Below, in pieces: positions 1 through 13,600 of a DNA stretch of 64,000 bases (position 1 is its first letter; every line of letters starts with the position of its first letter). Source of the stretch: Plotosus lineatus (lineage: Eukaryota > Chordata > Actinopteri > Siluriformes > Plotosidae); assembly GCA_024760905.1 (NCBI GenBank), contig CM045738.1, forward strand, positions 46,158,297-46,222,296. The letters are read 5' to 3'. The notes beneath the pieces are model-generated. The model was not told the DNA's origin. It was given only the letters and a program-made list of their open reading frames with translations, and did no database searches. The position numbers and the translations under genes were made by a program.

Positions 1-500
1 TTGTTTTTTTACACCATAGTACGACAATGAGAGTGCCACTGCCAACTAATGTAGTGGATGTGCAATTACAGTTAATTCTAGTACAACCCTACTATTTGAG
101 AAGTGCTGGCCTTGTGGTAGCTCACCACGAGCCTTTCCTCGTTGGCATTCGTATCGTGCACACACACAAAATTCTCCTCCTCTGTTACACACCACATCGT
201 ACCTGCCCACGGGACATCTTTGCCGCAGTCATTGTTGGAAGGACTACTTGACGTATTCTTGATTCTTGTTTCATGTATTAATAATATTATGAAATATTTA
301 TTGTTTTTACATGTTAATCTTAAATATATTAGTCCAAACATACATGTTTGTGGCATGTGATAGGAGTTTGGGAGGGGGTTGGAGCGGATTCATTGGTTTT
401 CTGTTATTTCTTATAGGAATAATTGTTTCATCTAACGAACTTTTGGGCTCGCCCTCGATATGGATTAAATTCGTAAGTCAAGGTACCACAGTATTATTAA
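1..500. mobile_element. DNA-transposon fragment (shared with 20.2-20.6 kb)
   Basis: Positions about 80-330 are the reverse complement of about 20180-20460 (the shared stretch includes the words around the CACATGGG/CATGTTAATCTTAAATATA region). Positions 355-500 repeat the sequence at about 3795-3950, ending in the same CAAGGTACCAC terminus. No open coding sequence is credible. The repeat is therefore a non-autonomous DNA element or a composite of two. The superfamily is not identified. Confidence 0.55.
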
Positions 501-1089
501 AATAGTTTTGTGCTCAGAATAAATCCGGAGAGAGTTTTACCTTGGTAACGGCTCAGTACTGGCTGTTGGAGGACTGTTGTGTAGTTACTGAAATCCATTT
601 CCCTCAAAACACCTCCACTGGCCTGAACCTGAGCAACACAGTATACCCAACATCAACCCCAAGAACATCAAAGCATTTCTCCTAACACCAGCAAACATCT
701 CAGTACACAGGTGTCTGTCTGAGGTGTAGAGTTCAATGCCTGTCAATCATGGCAAGGAAGGTGTGTCCATTGTGTTTCAGTGTAAGTGAAGAAGGTGTGG
801 CACCTGTGTTTCTGCTCAACAGTCAGGCAAGTGTGGCTTTAAACTACAGTTAAGGTGTGGCCTGTTGGCCTGTCTGTCTCTCTGAATGAGGCGTGGCCTT
901 TTGGACTCCTAGTGAGAGTAAGGATGGTGTATCTAATCAATATTTAAACATTAAATGTTTCCAATAATAATTAATCCTATATCATATTGGTATTTTTAAT
1001 TTTTCTTTCATTGGTGTCGCATTACCTGTAGCTCTCTGCTTTAAAGATATTTTAATACCAACATCCTGTAATGTTTTTAATTTCTGTAC
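501..1089. other. GGT7 intron 7 (partial) and unassigned DNA
   Basis: This stretch lies downstream of the exon 7 donor on the minus strand. I searched it for the next GGT7 exon (expected to encode a segment like A-G-G-[VI]-I-T-E-E-D-F) and did not see one, so the next exon lies left of the window. Tandem-like variations on the word GTGTGGC occur at about 790-900. Nothing else is recognisable. Confidence 0.5.
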
Positions 1090-1283
1090 CGTGGACGCCA
1101 TTTCCTGAGTCAGATTTCCATCATAGAACTCGGAGATCCCATTGGCTGCCACTCTGTCCAAAATGTCTGCCAAATCCTGCCGTGTCATGAAGAAGCCAGA
1201 GAGAGGAGGATGGCCGTTCGGAAGGAAATGTTCTCGGAAAGCGGTTGTGACGTTCTCGACATTTATTTTAGACAGAGCATCCG
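1090..1283 (-). CDS. ggt7: GGT7 exon 7
   Basis: Encodes the segment starting ADALSKINVENVTTAFREH and ending GNLTQEMAST. The acceptor is TTCTCTAG before 1283; the donor is ACG|GTACAG, so the exon ends at 1090. It starts in phase 1 (G from exon 6 plus CG gives Ala) and ends in phase 0. The open frame continues into the intron to 982, but that part does not resemble GGT7. The donor is weaker than the others, so this boundary is less certain. Confidence 0.85.
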
Positions 1284-1590
1284 CTAGAGAAAATAAAAAC
1301 ACATCATAGCAACAGGTTTCGAATCAGCTTTATAATCTGCATTATAATATTGGTGCTCACCCAGGTCACGAGTAACGTTGAAACCTTTCCGGGCAACGTC
1401 TGCAGCCATCATGATCACATCCTTCCAAGACTTTCTGTGGAGAAAAAAAAAAAGGGGGGGGGGGTAGCATATTTAAATATAAAATGTACACACAAATTTA
1501 TTCATGATGAAAGATCTACAACAGCTGAGAAATTCAAAACAAGTTTTCCACAATGATCAAAGTTCTCTTTTGGGATTAAATCTAATGTGA

Positions 1591-1625
<35 letters not shown>

Positions 1626-4600
1626 ACTGGTACCTTGAGTTAAGAGTGTCTTTTATAACAAATTTTCCATGATATGAGCTTCGATCCACCAAAAATCTTC
1701 CCCATCCAACCAGCAAAATTTTGATTTACGAGCTCTACTGAGGAAATGGCTTTTCACGGCCAATTAGACTCGTATTCTTCCGAGTGTATTCCTCCATGCT
1801 CCGAGAACGCCTTGTGCAGTGCTTCTCAATTATTTTCTGTGATTCAACCTATAGAAATAAACCCCCGTTCCTGTGACTATAAATATTGTTTACTGCACTT
1901 CATATTGTTTGCTCGATGCTTTTCCCCTACACCATAGGGAACACAGTGAGCCATTGCCACCTCGTGTCCTCTACAATAGGTGGCAGTGGCACTCTCACTG
2001 TGTTCCATACACCAGGGGTCCCCAACCTTTTAATCACCGTGGACTGGTCAACACTTGACAATTTTACCGCGAACCGGAGGGGGGGATTGTCATAGATTGA
2101 TAGATTGTTTATATTGTAAATACATTTTATTTATATAAATTATTATTATTATTATTATTAATAATAATAATCTCTTCTTTTCATTTCGGCTTTTCCCTTC
2201 AGGGGTCGCCACAGCGAATCATCTGCCTCCATCTCACCCTATCCTTTGCATCTTCTTCTCTTACACCAACGACCTTCATGTCCTCCTTCACCACATCCAT
2301 GAATCGTCTCTTTGGTCTTCCTCTAGGCCTTCTGCCTGGTAGTTCCACCCTCACCATCCTATTACCAATATACTCACTATCCCTCCTCTGTACATGTCCA
2401 AACCATCTCAATCTAGCCTCTCTGACTTTATCTCCAAAACGTCTTACATGTGCTGTCCCTCTGATGTGCTCATTCCTAATCCTATCCATCCTCGTTACTC
2501 CCAAAGAGAACCTCAACATTTTCATCTCTGCTACCTCCAGCTCTGCCTCCTGTCTTTTCCCCAGGGCCACTGTCTCTAAACCATACAACATCGTTGGCCT
2601 CAACACCGTCTTGTACACTTTTCCTTTCATTCTTGCCGATACCCTCCTATCACACATCACACTGGACACTTTTCTCCAACCATTCCAACCAGCCTGCACA
2701 CGCTTCTTGACCTCTTTTCCACACTCTCCATTGCTCTGGATTGTTGAGCCTAAGTACTTAAAATCCTCCACCTTTCTTATCTCTGCTCCCTGTAATCTCA
2801 CCGTTCCTCTTGGGTCCTTGTCATTCACACACATGTATTCTGTCTTTCTGAGGCTTACCTTCATTCCCCTCCTTTCCAGGGCATACCTCCACCTCTCTAG
2901 ATTTTCCTCCACTTGTTCTCTGCTCTCACTACAGATCACGATGTCATCTGCAAACATCATAGTCCATGGAGATTCTTGTCTCACCTCGTCTGTCAGCCTG
3001 TCCATCACCATAGCAAACAAGAAGGGGCTCAGAGCTGACCCTTGATGCAGTCCCACCTCCACCTTGAATTCGTCGGTCACACCGACAGCACACCTCACCG
3101 CTGTCTTACATCTCTCATACATGTCCTGCACCACTCTAACATACTTCTCTGCCACTCCAGACTTCCTCATGCAATACCACAGTTCTTCTCTCGGCACCCT
3201 GTCATATGCTTTCTCCAGATCCACAAAGGCACAATGCAGACCTTCTCTGTACTTCTCCATTAACATCCTCAAGGCAAACACTGCATCTGTGGTTCTCTTT
3301 CTTGGCATGAAACCAAACTGTTGTTCACAAATGCTGACCTCTGCCCTTAGTCTAGCTTCCACTATTCTTTCCCATAACTTCATCATATGGCTCATCAACT
3401 TTATCCCTCTGTAGTTGCCACAACTCTGCACGTCTCCCTTGTTCTTAAAAATGGGCACCAGCACACTTCTCCTCCATTCCTCTGGCATCCTCTCACTCTC
3501 TAAGACCTTGTTAAATGTTCTTGTCAGAAAATCTACTGCTACCTCTCCTAGGCACTTCCATACCTCCACCGGGATGTCACCAGGACCAACTGCCTTTCCA
3601 TTCTTCATCCTCTTCAATGCCCTCCTCACTTCACCCTTACTAATCTTTGCTACTTCCTGGTCCTCAACAGTCACCTCTTCTACTCTTGTTTTATTATTAT
3701 TATTTATTAATCATTATTAATGTACATATTATTATGAAAAATGTATTGTTTTTACATGTTGCTCTTTAATATATTAGGTGAAATATACGTGTTTGTGTCA
3801 GGTTATACGAGTTTGGGAGGGGGCTGGAACGGATTAATTGGTTTTCTGTTATTTCTGATTGGGATTTTTGTTTTATCTAACGAACATTTTGACTTGCAAG
3901 CTCACCCTCAGAACGGATTAATTTTGTAAATCAAGGTACCACTTTAATATTAATCGTACTCCAGTTACTATACTAAAGCTGGTTTTACAGGAAGGATTTA
4001 CTCTACGACTGAATTTGTTTCCTGTTCCTCCAGTGTTCCTGTCACAGGAGTAAATTAGAGGTGAGAAGCTCCAGGGATATAAAACGCATGTAGATATTGA
4101 ACAGAAAGCCATTTTGGATTAAGCAGGCAATCTTAAACCTGCGAGTCTAAACTTACTTTCCGTAGAGCTGGTGAGCTTGATGCATTCCACTGAGCATGCC
4201 TGGTACAGCCACCATGAGACCTGGCTGAAAGAATTCACAACAAAACACAAAGGTGCTTAAATTTTTCCTTTTCCCCCTTCATTCCTCCCCTAATATAGTC
4301 GTTTTCGATTCCCACCAAAGTGTCAAGTGTTGCCTTCCCTATCACATGACCACCACCAACAGGGGAGGGGTGTAAGCATGCCTGCTTTTCGACATTCGCT
4401 GCGGAGTGACAGCAAAGTGATCGTATGCCATCACTCCCTCCCGTGAGCGCTAGGCTAATTAGCCCCCAGGGACTCCCAGTCACGGATGACTTTGGCATCA
4501 AATGGATTTGAACTGGTGATCTCCAGGTCGACAATCATGCACCTTGTCGTGCCACTCAGGAGCCAAAACCAGAAAGATGTTTAAATAAACACATCCTGCA

Positions 4601-7600
4601 GCTCAAACACGCTCATCACGCTCATCGCAGACATAATAATACACATGTACAATTACTCAGAAAATACAAACTTCAAAATAACTCTGACTTACACAAGTCT
4701 GTGGGTGTTCTCTACTTTATTTATATTTACAGCATTTGGCAGATACTCTGATTCAGCGTGACTTACAATTATTTATTTATTTTTATACAATCTTCTGATG
4801 GTTATGGGCCTTGCTCGGGAGTCCAACAGTGATAATACTGGGGATTGAACTGCTGACCTTCAGATCAATCACCACATCCACTATGCCACCACTGCCCCGC
4901 CTTCAGCTCAGTGCTGCCCCGCCTTCAGCTCAGTTCTTTAGGCAGATGAGAGATATTGATTTAATCAGCCACCATCTGATGCTATTAGCTGATAACACCA
5001 ATTAAAAAAAAATTAATCATTGCACTTTTGACCATCAGTGATGTTTTCAGTCCTATATAGATGAGCCTCCTCAGACAAATTTAACCCATGTACAGAAAAC
5101 CTCTTCTTTTTCTCCTTCGCGCACGTCATCAACGTGATTGCTTGAATTGTAAATTCACGGTTTTTCATGCGTTTTTAATGATTATTTAAGCGCCATGATG
5201 TCACTTAAATGCCCCGCATCTTCTCTAGCTTCTGGTAAGGAGCCTAAGTGCTTTATTTAGTCATAAATATTACCAAAGGGGTGGGTTTTTAAACATCGAT
5301 CCATGATGCTACGCTACTCAAAGCTTGATTAGCGTCTTTATAATCTGCAGCTTGTGGTTGTTGTAGTTTCTTCGGGCCTAGTCTGCATCATCAGCAGGTA
5401 TCTCAGGGTCTTTAGCGTTTCGCCCCGAAACCTGTACGCTTCACCTGAGTGGGGCAGCAAAGACAAAAGACTGTCTTCACCTGCAGGCTGGCTTCTGGTT
5501 GATTGTTGAGGTCTTCTAACGTGCATCTACACACTACTCTCCTGGCTTGTAATTGACTGTGGTCCAACTCTCTCTCCTCTTGATCCACAGCCACCTTGAG
5601 CATGTCTCTGCTGAAACAGCTATGATCTTTATCGCCTTCTTTGTGGCGGTAGGGGTAAGACCGATCTTGTGCAGGAAGTTTCTTGTAGATATTGCAACAA
5701 AACCCCTGCATCCAACCTCTATTGGCATCAGGCTTGCTTTCCACCCTTTCATACAAGCTTCATCTATCAAGTCCTGGTATTTTGCCGCTTTCAGTTCGTG
5801 TGAGATGTCAAGTCTATCCTCCCAGGGAACTGTAAGCTCGATTATGTGGATGGCTTTCGTTTCTCGGGATAGTAGCAGCATATCTGGGCGCACCTGAGTA
5901 ACTGCTATATCTTCTGGAAATTTCAACTTCCTCTGCACATCCACAAGAAGCTGCCAGTCGGAAGAAGACAGGACTGAGACTCTAGTTGCAGGCTTGCTAG
6001 GCTTGGTCTTCATCTCTCCTTCTTTCAGGAACCGGATGGGTTTTCCTGTATCCTGGATACTTTGATGGTTGACTTCCACTCTGCGCTGGTCCACCACTAT
6101 GGCAATCTCTCTTAAGACAGTGTCATGCCCCCATCGGTACCTCCCCTCTCCCAGAGCCTTAGGACATGCTGAGAGGATGTGATTCAGGGAGCAGTTGTTT
6201 CCTTTACACAGAGAGCATGAGGCGTCCTCCTCTTTTCCCCAAATTCGCAAGTTAGAAGGCATAGGAAGCAGGTCTGACACAGCACGTAGTAGGAAGCTGA
6301 GCTGTCGTTGATCAGTATTCCACAGTTCCTTCCATGTGAATGGGCACTGAATGTTTAATTAATTGCCATTTGGCCCAGCTGCCTTGGCTTCCTAACCCCA
6401 CTGCTCTGACAAACCTGGTGTATTCCGCTTCTTTTCTAGTTTGTTGCACAATCATATCTCTTCTTGTTCGGTCATCTGCTGTGCTCCATCGATTACCCTC
6501 GTAGTTGCCAAGGCCTAATCTTCCTTTGCAAATTGTTCCCACCAGCTCTTGATGATGCAGGTGCTCCTCTGCCACTTGGACTGCTTTGCGAGGATTCCAT
6601 TTTCTACAAGTCTTCACAGTTTCCCCTGCTTGCTGCACTACTGTGTCCTTGGAGAAACGTAGGGTAGAAATGGCCCTAACTTTTGCAGTCTGGAATTCTT
6701 CAATCACAGATGACAGAGGCAAACTTAGCTTAGCTGACCTGCTGTCATGACAGTGACGTCGTCCATAAAGGCTCTGCAAGATGGGTGCCTGGTGCCATCG
6801 TCAGCCTTGGGACCTCTGCATTGGCTGATTCCTGCCTTGAGGAGCAAGTTCATGGCTGCCACGAATAGTGTACAAAATTAAAAAGTTTTTACTTAATCAT
6901 TACTATATTTTACTGCATTATTACTGTATTAATGAGTTAGACTGGCTATAGAATGTGTTTAACAAGCAGATTTTAGCGCATGTCATATCATACATAGGGT
7001 TTTAAAACCACGTCAATCACTCACGGATTTTCAGGATCCACGGGAACGGCCAGAACCGAACCATCATGAAAAATGGGGGCCTACTGTAATTATACAAAGC
7101 ATGAAAGTACACCAAACGATCCAAAGGCATCACCCACACTTTAACTTCGACTTTGTAACGGTCATAACAGCATCCAACACTCACCTTAGATTTACACAAT
7201 TTGTTTACCTTCTGCTGTAGGTCTTGCAGCATCTCCTCCTGGAGGCCAGAGGGCGCTGTTTCACGGAAATCAATGACGCGAGTCTCATTTTTTCGAATGT
7301 CGTGGACCAGCATCACTCCACCACTGTACAGGCAGAAAGCCACAATTTTTGGAGGTTTAACAATTTGTGAATAGCAGTAAACTGATCAGCATGAAAATAA
7401 AAATGTATACACATCAGAAAATCTGCTTCCTAACATTCTGCTAGCACTGATTAAAGTAGCACTGCAGTAGAAGGTTGTTCCGTACCCGCCGATGCCCGAA
7501 GTGTGGGGGTGGATGATGCCCAGGCAGAGAGCGGCGGCGATGGCTGCATCCACGCTGGATCCCTGCTGATTGAGAACGCTGAAACCCAGAGAGGTGCAGC

Positions 7601-10600
7601 GAGCCACATCTGTCACCACAGCACCCTGATTAAAGACCTGAAACAACACCAGGAAGTAGTTTTATTAATACGATATTATATTGAAGCCGAATTGTATACT
7701 TTTTCAGATATACATATTGTTGTACCATTATTGTGGCTGTGACGTACAGCTGTTTGCATCTACTCTAGACAATTTTTGCGTTTTCACTGGTGTGGCATAT
7801 TTCAAAAGCCCTGCAGTTTTGTAAAAAGTGGAACACCATAATCATAAAGCCAGCCAGACAAGATAGTTCACTTCTGAACATTCCTACTGTTTAATAAATC
7901 ACAGTGAAGCTTGAAAAATTCCAAAACATAGATGTGATGTTATGCAGCCATGTACGGTGAACTTGTGTCATTTACACTCTGATTAAATGTAAATACAGAC
8001 ATTATAAACCCTGAGGGGCTGTCACTGTGCAAGGCGACTCCACCAGGTTCATACGGCAGCGTTATAATGAAATGTCTCCCTCTATTGGGGGTCACAAACA
8101 TCCTAGGTTGAAAGGTAGCGATTTGTTCTAACCTTATAACCTTGCTGTGACCTTGAGCTTTAACCCTCTCCCTCCTAAACCAAATTACTTGAAAGACTCT
8201 ACTGGAGTAACATATTGACCGCGTGAGACTGAAATCCGACCACTAGTTTTGTCATAACATTGTTCACATACCAACAGTTCTTTAAATACCTGAGGTTCTC
8301 CCACATAGATCTGCACGACAAGCGCGATGGTGACACCGGTGGCAAAGGTCAGACAGGCTGTGATGAGGACAGTGAGGCCGTCTCGGGCACAAGTGCACTT
8401 CTGAGCCAGCGGGTCTTTCCGTGTCTCTCTCAGAGGAGACGAATCATGACTTCCCAGGTCCGATGCCGACGAGGCCAAACGCTGCAGACGTGCTGACTTC
8501 AGGAACAGGTCCGGCTCTGAGGACAGAAGTAAATCCAATACACACCATCAGGTTTGCAATCTTCAGCTGTTACCTAGTAATTCCTAAAAGGAAATTTACA
8601 TATCCATGGGAATAAATATGACATTGGGAATTATTTATACAACGATAATCACCATATCTAACCATAAATAGAAATATTTTGTTTTCATCAATCACATGCA
8701 GCCCTCATGAAAACGGAGTTGTGATGGTTCTATACTAAAAGAAGAAGTTGAATCACACAGCACTTGGTTACGCATCAGTACAAATGTTTACAGGATCAGT
8801 CACCGCACCCAACACAAATACTGCTATAGAACAGGAACAAAAGTAAATACAGTCGGCCCTCTACTTAGGAAATTAATCCTTTCCAGAGCCTTTTTCGGAA
8901 CCTGGAGTTTTCATAAGTAGAGAACCACGTTTGTGGCACGCTCCGTGGCGTACTCAGCCGAAGACGCCGGAGCTTTTGAGACGGGGCGCAGCTCCGATCT
9001 GTCAAGTAGGTAAGTGCGCTTCGAATACTTGTTTAGTTCTCAACATTCACCCGTTTGCTTGAGGGATCGGAGGTCCAGATGAGCCGCGTTTTTTGCCCAC
9101 ATTCAACAGAACGCGCCACATTTATTAAACATTTACTGAATTGAACAACTTAAAAAATGAAAAATAAGCTGCAATGGGCACTTTAAAAAAACCTCACAAA
9201 CCAACAGTACAACTCAACTTTACGCGTGTGATAAACAAGCACTATAGGTAAAGTACGATGGAGATTCAGCTCCCTCCTGGTCAATGGAAGGCCAGTGGGG
9301 CGGGATGTTGGGAGACAGCCAATGAGAGAGCAACTCACGCATTGTTTGAATGTTTGAATGGCATGTTTGAATGGCGGGTTTGGCGTCTCCGTAAGAAGAA
9401 CTCGTTTCGTATAGAGAGGACAAAAATTTAGGAAAATGTTTTTCATATACTGGATTTTTCGTATTCAGGGGTTTTCGTAAGAAGAGGGCCGACTGTAAAG
9501 TGGTACTTCACCTTACGAAATTAATCCGTTCCAGAGCCTTTTTCTTAACCTGGATTTTTTGTAAATTGAACCGCATTTTATATGTAAAACGCGTGATTCG
9601 TTCCAAGGCCCCCAATACGACCCCTAAACACTTTAAAAATTATAAAAGCATACCTTTTAAGACCTCCTTCTGCTTTAATATTGTGCCAGTGGTAGGTGGG
9701 TTTGGCCATATTCCTTTGCGATACCACTCAACCGCATGCCATGAGCCCGCCCGCTTCTTTCACTCGCACCGAAAATCACACGCGCGTATGTGCGTGTGTG
9801 TGTGTGTGTGCACACGTGAGTGTTGACCAAGTCTTCTTAGCAGAGTTATAATCTTACAAATGTTTATGGAAGGTTAAAAGCCTGAGTCAAAAAATAAAGC
9901 ATGAAACTCAATGACAACAGTAACTCTGTCCTTTACACGAAAAGCATTATGGCAGATGCAGCTCCATAATAGCCAATGGGAGGGAGCGGCGTCATCCCTC
10001 CTAGCCAATGGGAGGCCAGCGGGGCGGGATGTTTAAACATCAGTGATGGGAGAGCAGCTCGTGCATTGTTTGAATGTTTGAATGACGCATTTGAATGTTT
10101 GAATGGCGCGTCTGAATGTTTGAATGGCACGTTTCGTAAGGAGAAATTGTTTCGTATAAAGAGACAAAAAAAATTGGAAAAAAAACATGGCTTTTCCGTT
10201 TGCTGGGACTATCGTAAAGTGAGGTACCACTGTACTTTAGTATGGAGTGCATGTTTAAACAAAACACTTCACATCATGTGACAAAACGGGCAGTTTATAT
10301 CATCTCACAATCTGCTGAAGATATCTTTTCTGGGCTGCTGTTATGGGAAATCTTATCAACACAAAAAAATAAGAAAACACAAGCTTTTCTTGTTGGCTCT
10401 GTTATGGCTCTAATTGCCGTCATATATGTAGGCCTGAAAAAGTATCCAGTGACATGGTATGTAAACAATGTTTGTCTTCCGCTGACTGACATGCTCCGTG
10501 ACTGGTGCAACAAAAAGTGCTACACGTGTAAACAAACGTTTTAAATCTCACCCACCCCTCCAAACATGAATTCCAAAATTCCCAAATACACCGCGACAAA

Positions 10601-13600
10601 ATTCCTTATCGTCATTCTGTCAAAGTCCTAAACATGCAGTCCCCAAATGCCTTCACTTGCACTACCAATTGTCCAAAACTCCAAAGCATGCTGGGCCAAA
10701 ATTCCCAAATATCTGAGGCGTGCCACCAAAAGTAGGCGCTTGTTGCACAGACTACATTTGAGATAAAGGCCAGAAAAGTAAAAATGTCCATTTTTATCGA
10801 AATTCGGATTTTTGCATAAACTATAAAAACAAGTACTCAATCACTTGCTCATGTGAAATGACTAAAACTCACTAAAAATGTCTTTTTCCCCCCATTTTTC
10901 TGGCGAGTATCCTCATAAAACTAGATAAAAACAGTCGCAAACTTACTGGTTTTCGTTGCAATAATTCATCGAGTTCAGTACAAGACACTATAATTCATAC
11001 ACTAGAAGAACGGCTGTGAAGTAGTCTTTCTATTTTGGATACTGTTTTGATATTAAAATGAGCTTCCATGCCGTTTCAGCGAAAAAAATAAAGGTTATGC
11101 AGACGATATGCTCGTAAACAATGCAGGCTAATTGCTAAGGAAGATCTGAAATGAGCACACTGATTGGTCAACTTGGGCTTGCACATGCGCAGTGCCCATT
11201 ACACGTTAACTTCCAGTTTACTGCATGCGGAATTTATCTCCGACTTTCTCTTCAATAACAGTCATTAAGTTTATTTATAATATTGCGAATACACAATTTC
11301 TGGAAAAGGAGAGTGAAATGTCATCTGTGATGTCTAGAAGTCTTAGTATAGATGCTAAATCTGACATGAGAATCAGGCTTTGAAGATGACGGAATGCTTG
11401 GCGTTCTTGAAGATTATTTCGCCGGTGAGCATTTTTATCTGCAGGCAAAATTTGATTATGGAATTTTTTTGATTATTTGATTTGTATGTAATCTTGTCTG
11501 GACTGGACATGCTGGATCGTGGGTTGTTTAGTTTTGTACAAAAATTGGTCAAGACCTGAAAAATACTTAAATGTTTCATTTCTTTTTCAGATGAACAAAC
11601 TGATGATGATGGCAACTGTGTTGATGAAGATTTTGATGTTGATGAAGAAGAGGCATCTGTTAATAAAAGTGTGCATGAGTCAGTTTGTTATGTGATGATG
11701 TGATCCTTTCTGCTGAGCAGGACAAAGATTAAGATGATAATGATGAGGACAGAAGTTGATGAAGCTGACTCGCATAAAGAGATCAGAGAGTTTTGTTATA
11801 TAGTTTTCTTATGTATAGTTTTCTTAATTTCAGTGTAATTGTTTGAACCTGACAGTGTTTTTTTTTTTCAATCAGTATCATTTGAAGGAATTTGAACCTT
11901 TATATAATGGTCGAAAAGATACATACTGCTCTTATTGGAATAAACAGAAATAAAAAAAAGTCGTTTTTGTTCATTTTGGGGGGTGACTGATGGGTTTAAA
12001 AAGGGCCTGATGGGTTCAAAAAGGGCCTGTCAGATTAAAATGAGGATGATTTCTCTTATCTCTTCCTAAAACTTTTCCTAGACATGTTTTGTAAAAGTTT
12101 ATATGGCTGGGGTACATAAAAATGTTTGGTTGCTAAGGACTAATGATCTGGGAAGAAGGGCAATCTTTGTGCTTATTTTTCTCCAAAACGTATTTTGAAA
12201 TTTTTAGTTGAATGCTGACACAAGAAATGGCATAGCTTGGTCAGTTTTCAAGGTAATGACAAACGTTTTGCTGCATTTTACAGCTTTGGGCATCCTCTAT
12301 CTGACCGTGTAAAAATCTCATTTTTCATTTTTGAATACAAGAGCCTACTTTCGGTGGAATGGCTCACATATAATTACCAGACACACTGTGCCCCATTTCC
12401 CCAAATTCACTGTCCCAGATTTCCAACAAAGAGTCCCCAAATTCTCCATCAATGTGTACTACTTCTTTTACTTTCGGCTGCTCCTTTCAGGGGTCGCCAC
12501 AGCAAATCATCCGCCTCCACCTCACCCCGTCCTCCGCATCTTCTTTTCTGACTCCAACGACCTTCATGTCTTCCTTCACCACATCCATAAATCACTTCTT
12601 TGGTCTTCCTCGAGGCCTTCTGCCTGGTAGTTCCAACCTCAGCATCCTACTGCCAATATACTCACTATCCCTCCTCTGTACATGTCCAAACCATCTCAAT
12701 CTAGCCTCTCTGACTTTGTCTCCAAAACATCTTACGTGGGCTGTCCCTCTGATATACTCATTTCTGATCCTATCCATCCTCGTTACTCCCAGAGAGAACC
12801 TCAACATTTTCATCTCTGCTACCTCCAGCTCTGCCTCCTGCCTTTTCCTCAGCGCCACTGTTTCTAAGCCATACAACATCGCTGGCCTCACCACCGTCTT
12901 GTACACTTTTCCCTTCATTCTTGCTGACACTCTCCTATCGCACATCACACCGGACACTTTTCTCCAACCATTCCAGCCTGCCTGCACACGCTTCTTCACC
13001 TCTTTTCCACACTCTCCATTGCTCTGGATTGTTGAGCCTAAGTACTTAAAATCCTCCACCTTCGTTATCTCTGCTCCCTGTAACATCACCGTTACTCCTG
13101 AGTCCTTCTCATTCACACACATGTATTCTGATTTTCTGAGGCTAACCTTCATTTCTCTCCTTTCCAGGGCATACCTCCTCCTCTCTAGATTTTCCTGCAC
13201 TTGTTCTCTGCTCTCACTACAGATCACAATGTCATCTGCAAACATCATAGTCCATGAAGATTCTTGTCTAACCTCGTCTGTCAGCCTGTCCATCACCATA
13301 GCAAACAAGAAGGGGCTCAGAGCTGACCCTTGATGCAGTCCCACCTCCACCTTGAAGTCGTTGGTCACACCGACAGCACACCTCACCACTGTCTTACATC
13401 TCTCATACATGTCCTGCACCACTCTAACATACTTCTCTGCCACTCCAGACTTCCTCATGCAATACCACAGTTCTTCTCTTGGCACCCTATGCTCCTGTTT
13501 CTTCTGGAAGAAAGTATTCACCACAGCCATCTCCATCCTTTTTGCAAAATCTATCAACATCTGTCCTTCTGCGTTCCTGTCCTGGATACCAAACCTGCCC

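Larger units (their letters stand above)
5276..6865 (-). mobile_element. RLE-type LINE fragment (HERO/R2-like)
   Basis: The 3' part of a non-LTR retrotransposon whose endonuclease is of the restriction-like type. It keeps the end of the RT/thumb region (6312-6779) and the zinc knuckle plus endonuclease (5534-6280), in two frames. The 5' end is truncated at about 6860. It is inserted inside a MITE whose two halves flank it. From recall, the EVGCRGF-type ending and the RYRWGHD block are typical of a fish RLE LINE family; the exact clade is uncertain. Confidence 0.75.
5090..7092. mobile_element. Pogo/Tigger-like MITE, split by an RLE LINE
   Basis: The left part (5100-5275) and right part (6866-7092) together match the uninterrupted copies at 41299-41875 and 41993-42545. 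The shared words are TTTTTAATGATTATTTAAGC, CATCTTCTCTAGCTTCTGGT, TACAAAATTAAAAAGTTTTT and the terminus GGGGGCCTACTG followed by TA. A TA duplication plus a CAGTAGGCCCCC end fits Tc/mariner pogo-type MITEs. The interrupting segment is the LINE described separately. The right end lies about 115 nt from GGT7 exon 4. Confidence 0.7.

Noticed and set aside
982..1089. Read-through of GGT7 exon 7 to a stop at 982
   Set aside because: The sequence after residue 334 loses all similarity to GGT7, and a donor (GTACAG) lies at the point of divergence.
2278..3720. Long plus-strand open frames (255, 116 and 101 codons) opposite the RTE LINE; likewise 12452-13333 and 59875-60702
   Set aside because: They are antisense shadows of the LINE reverse transcriptase frame, repeated in all three copies, with low-complexity Ser/Pro/Leu translations and no domain.
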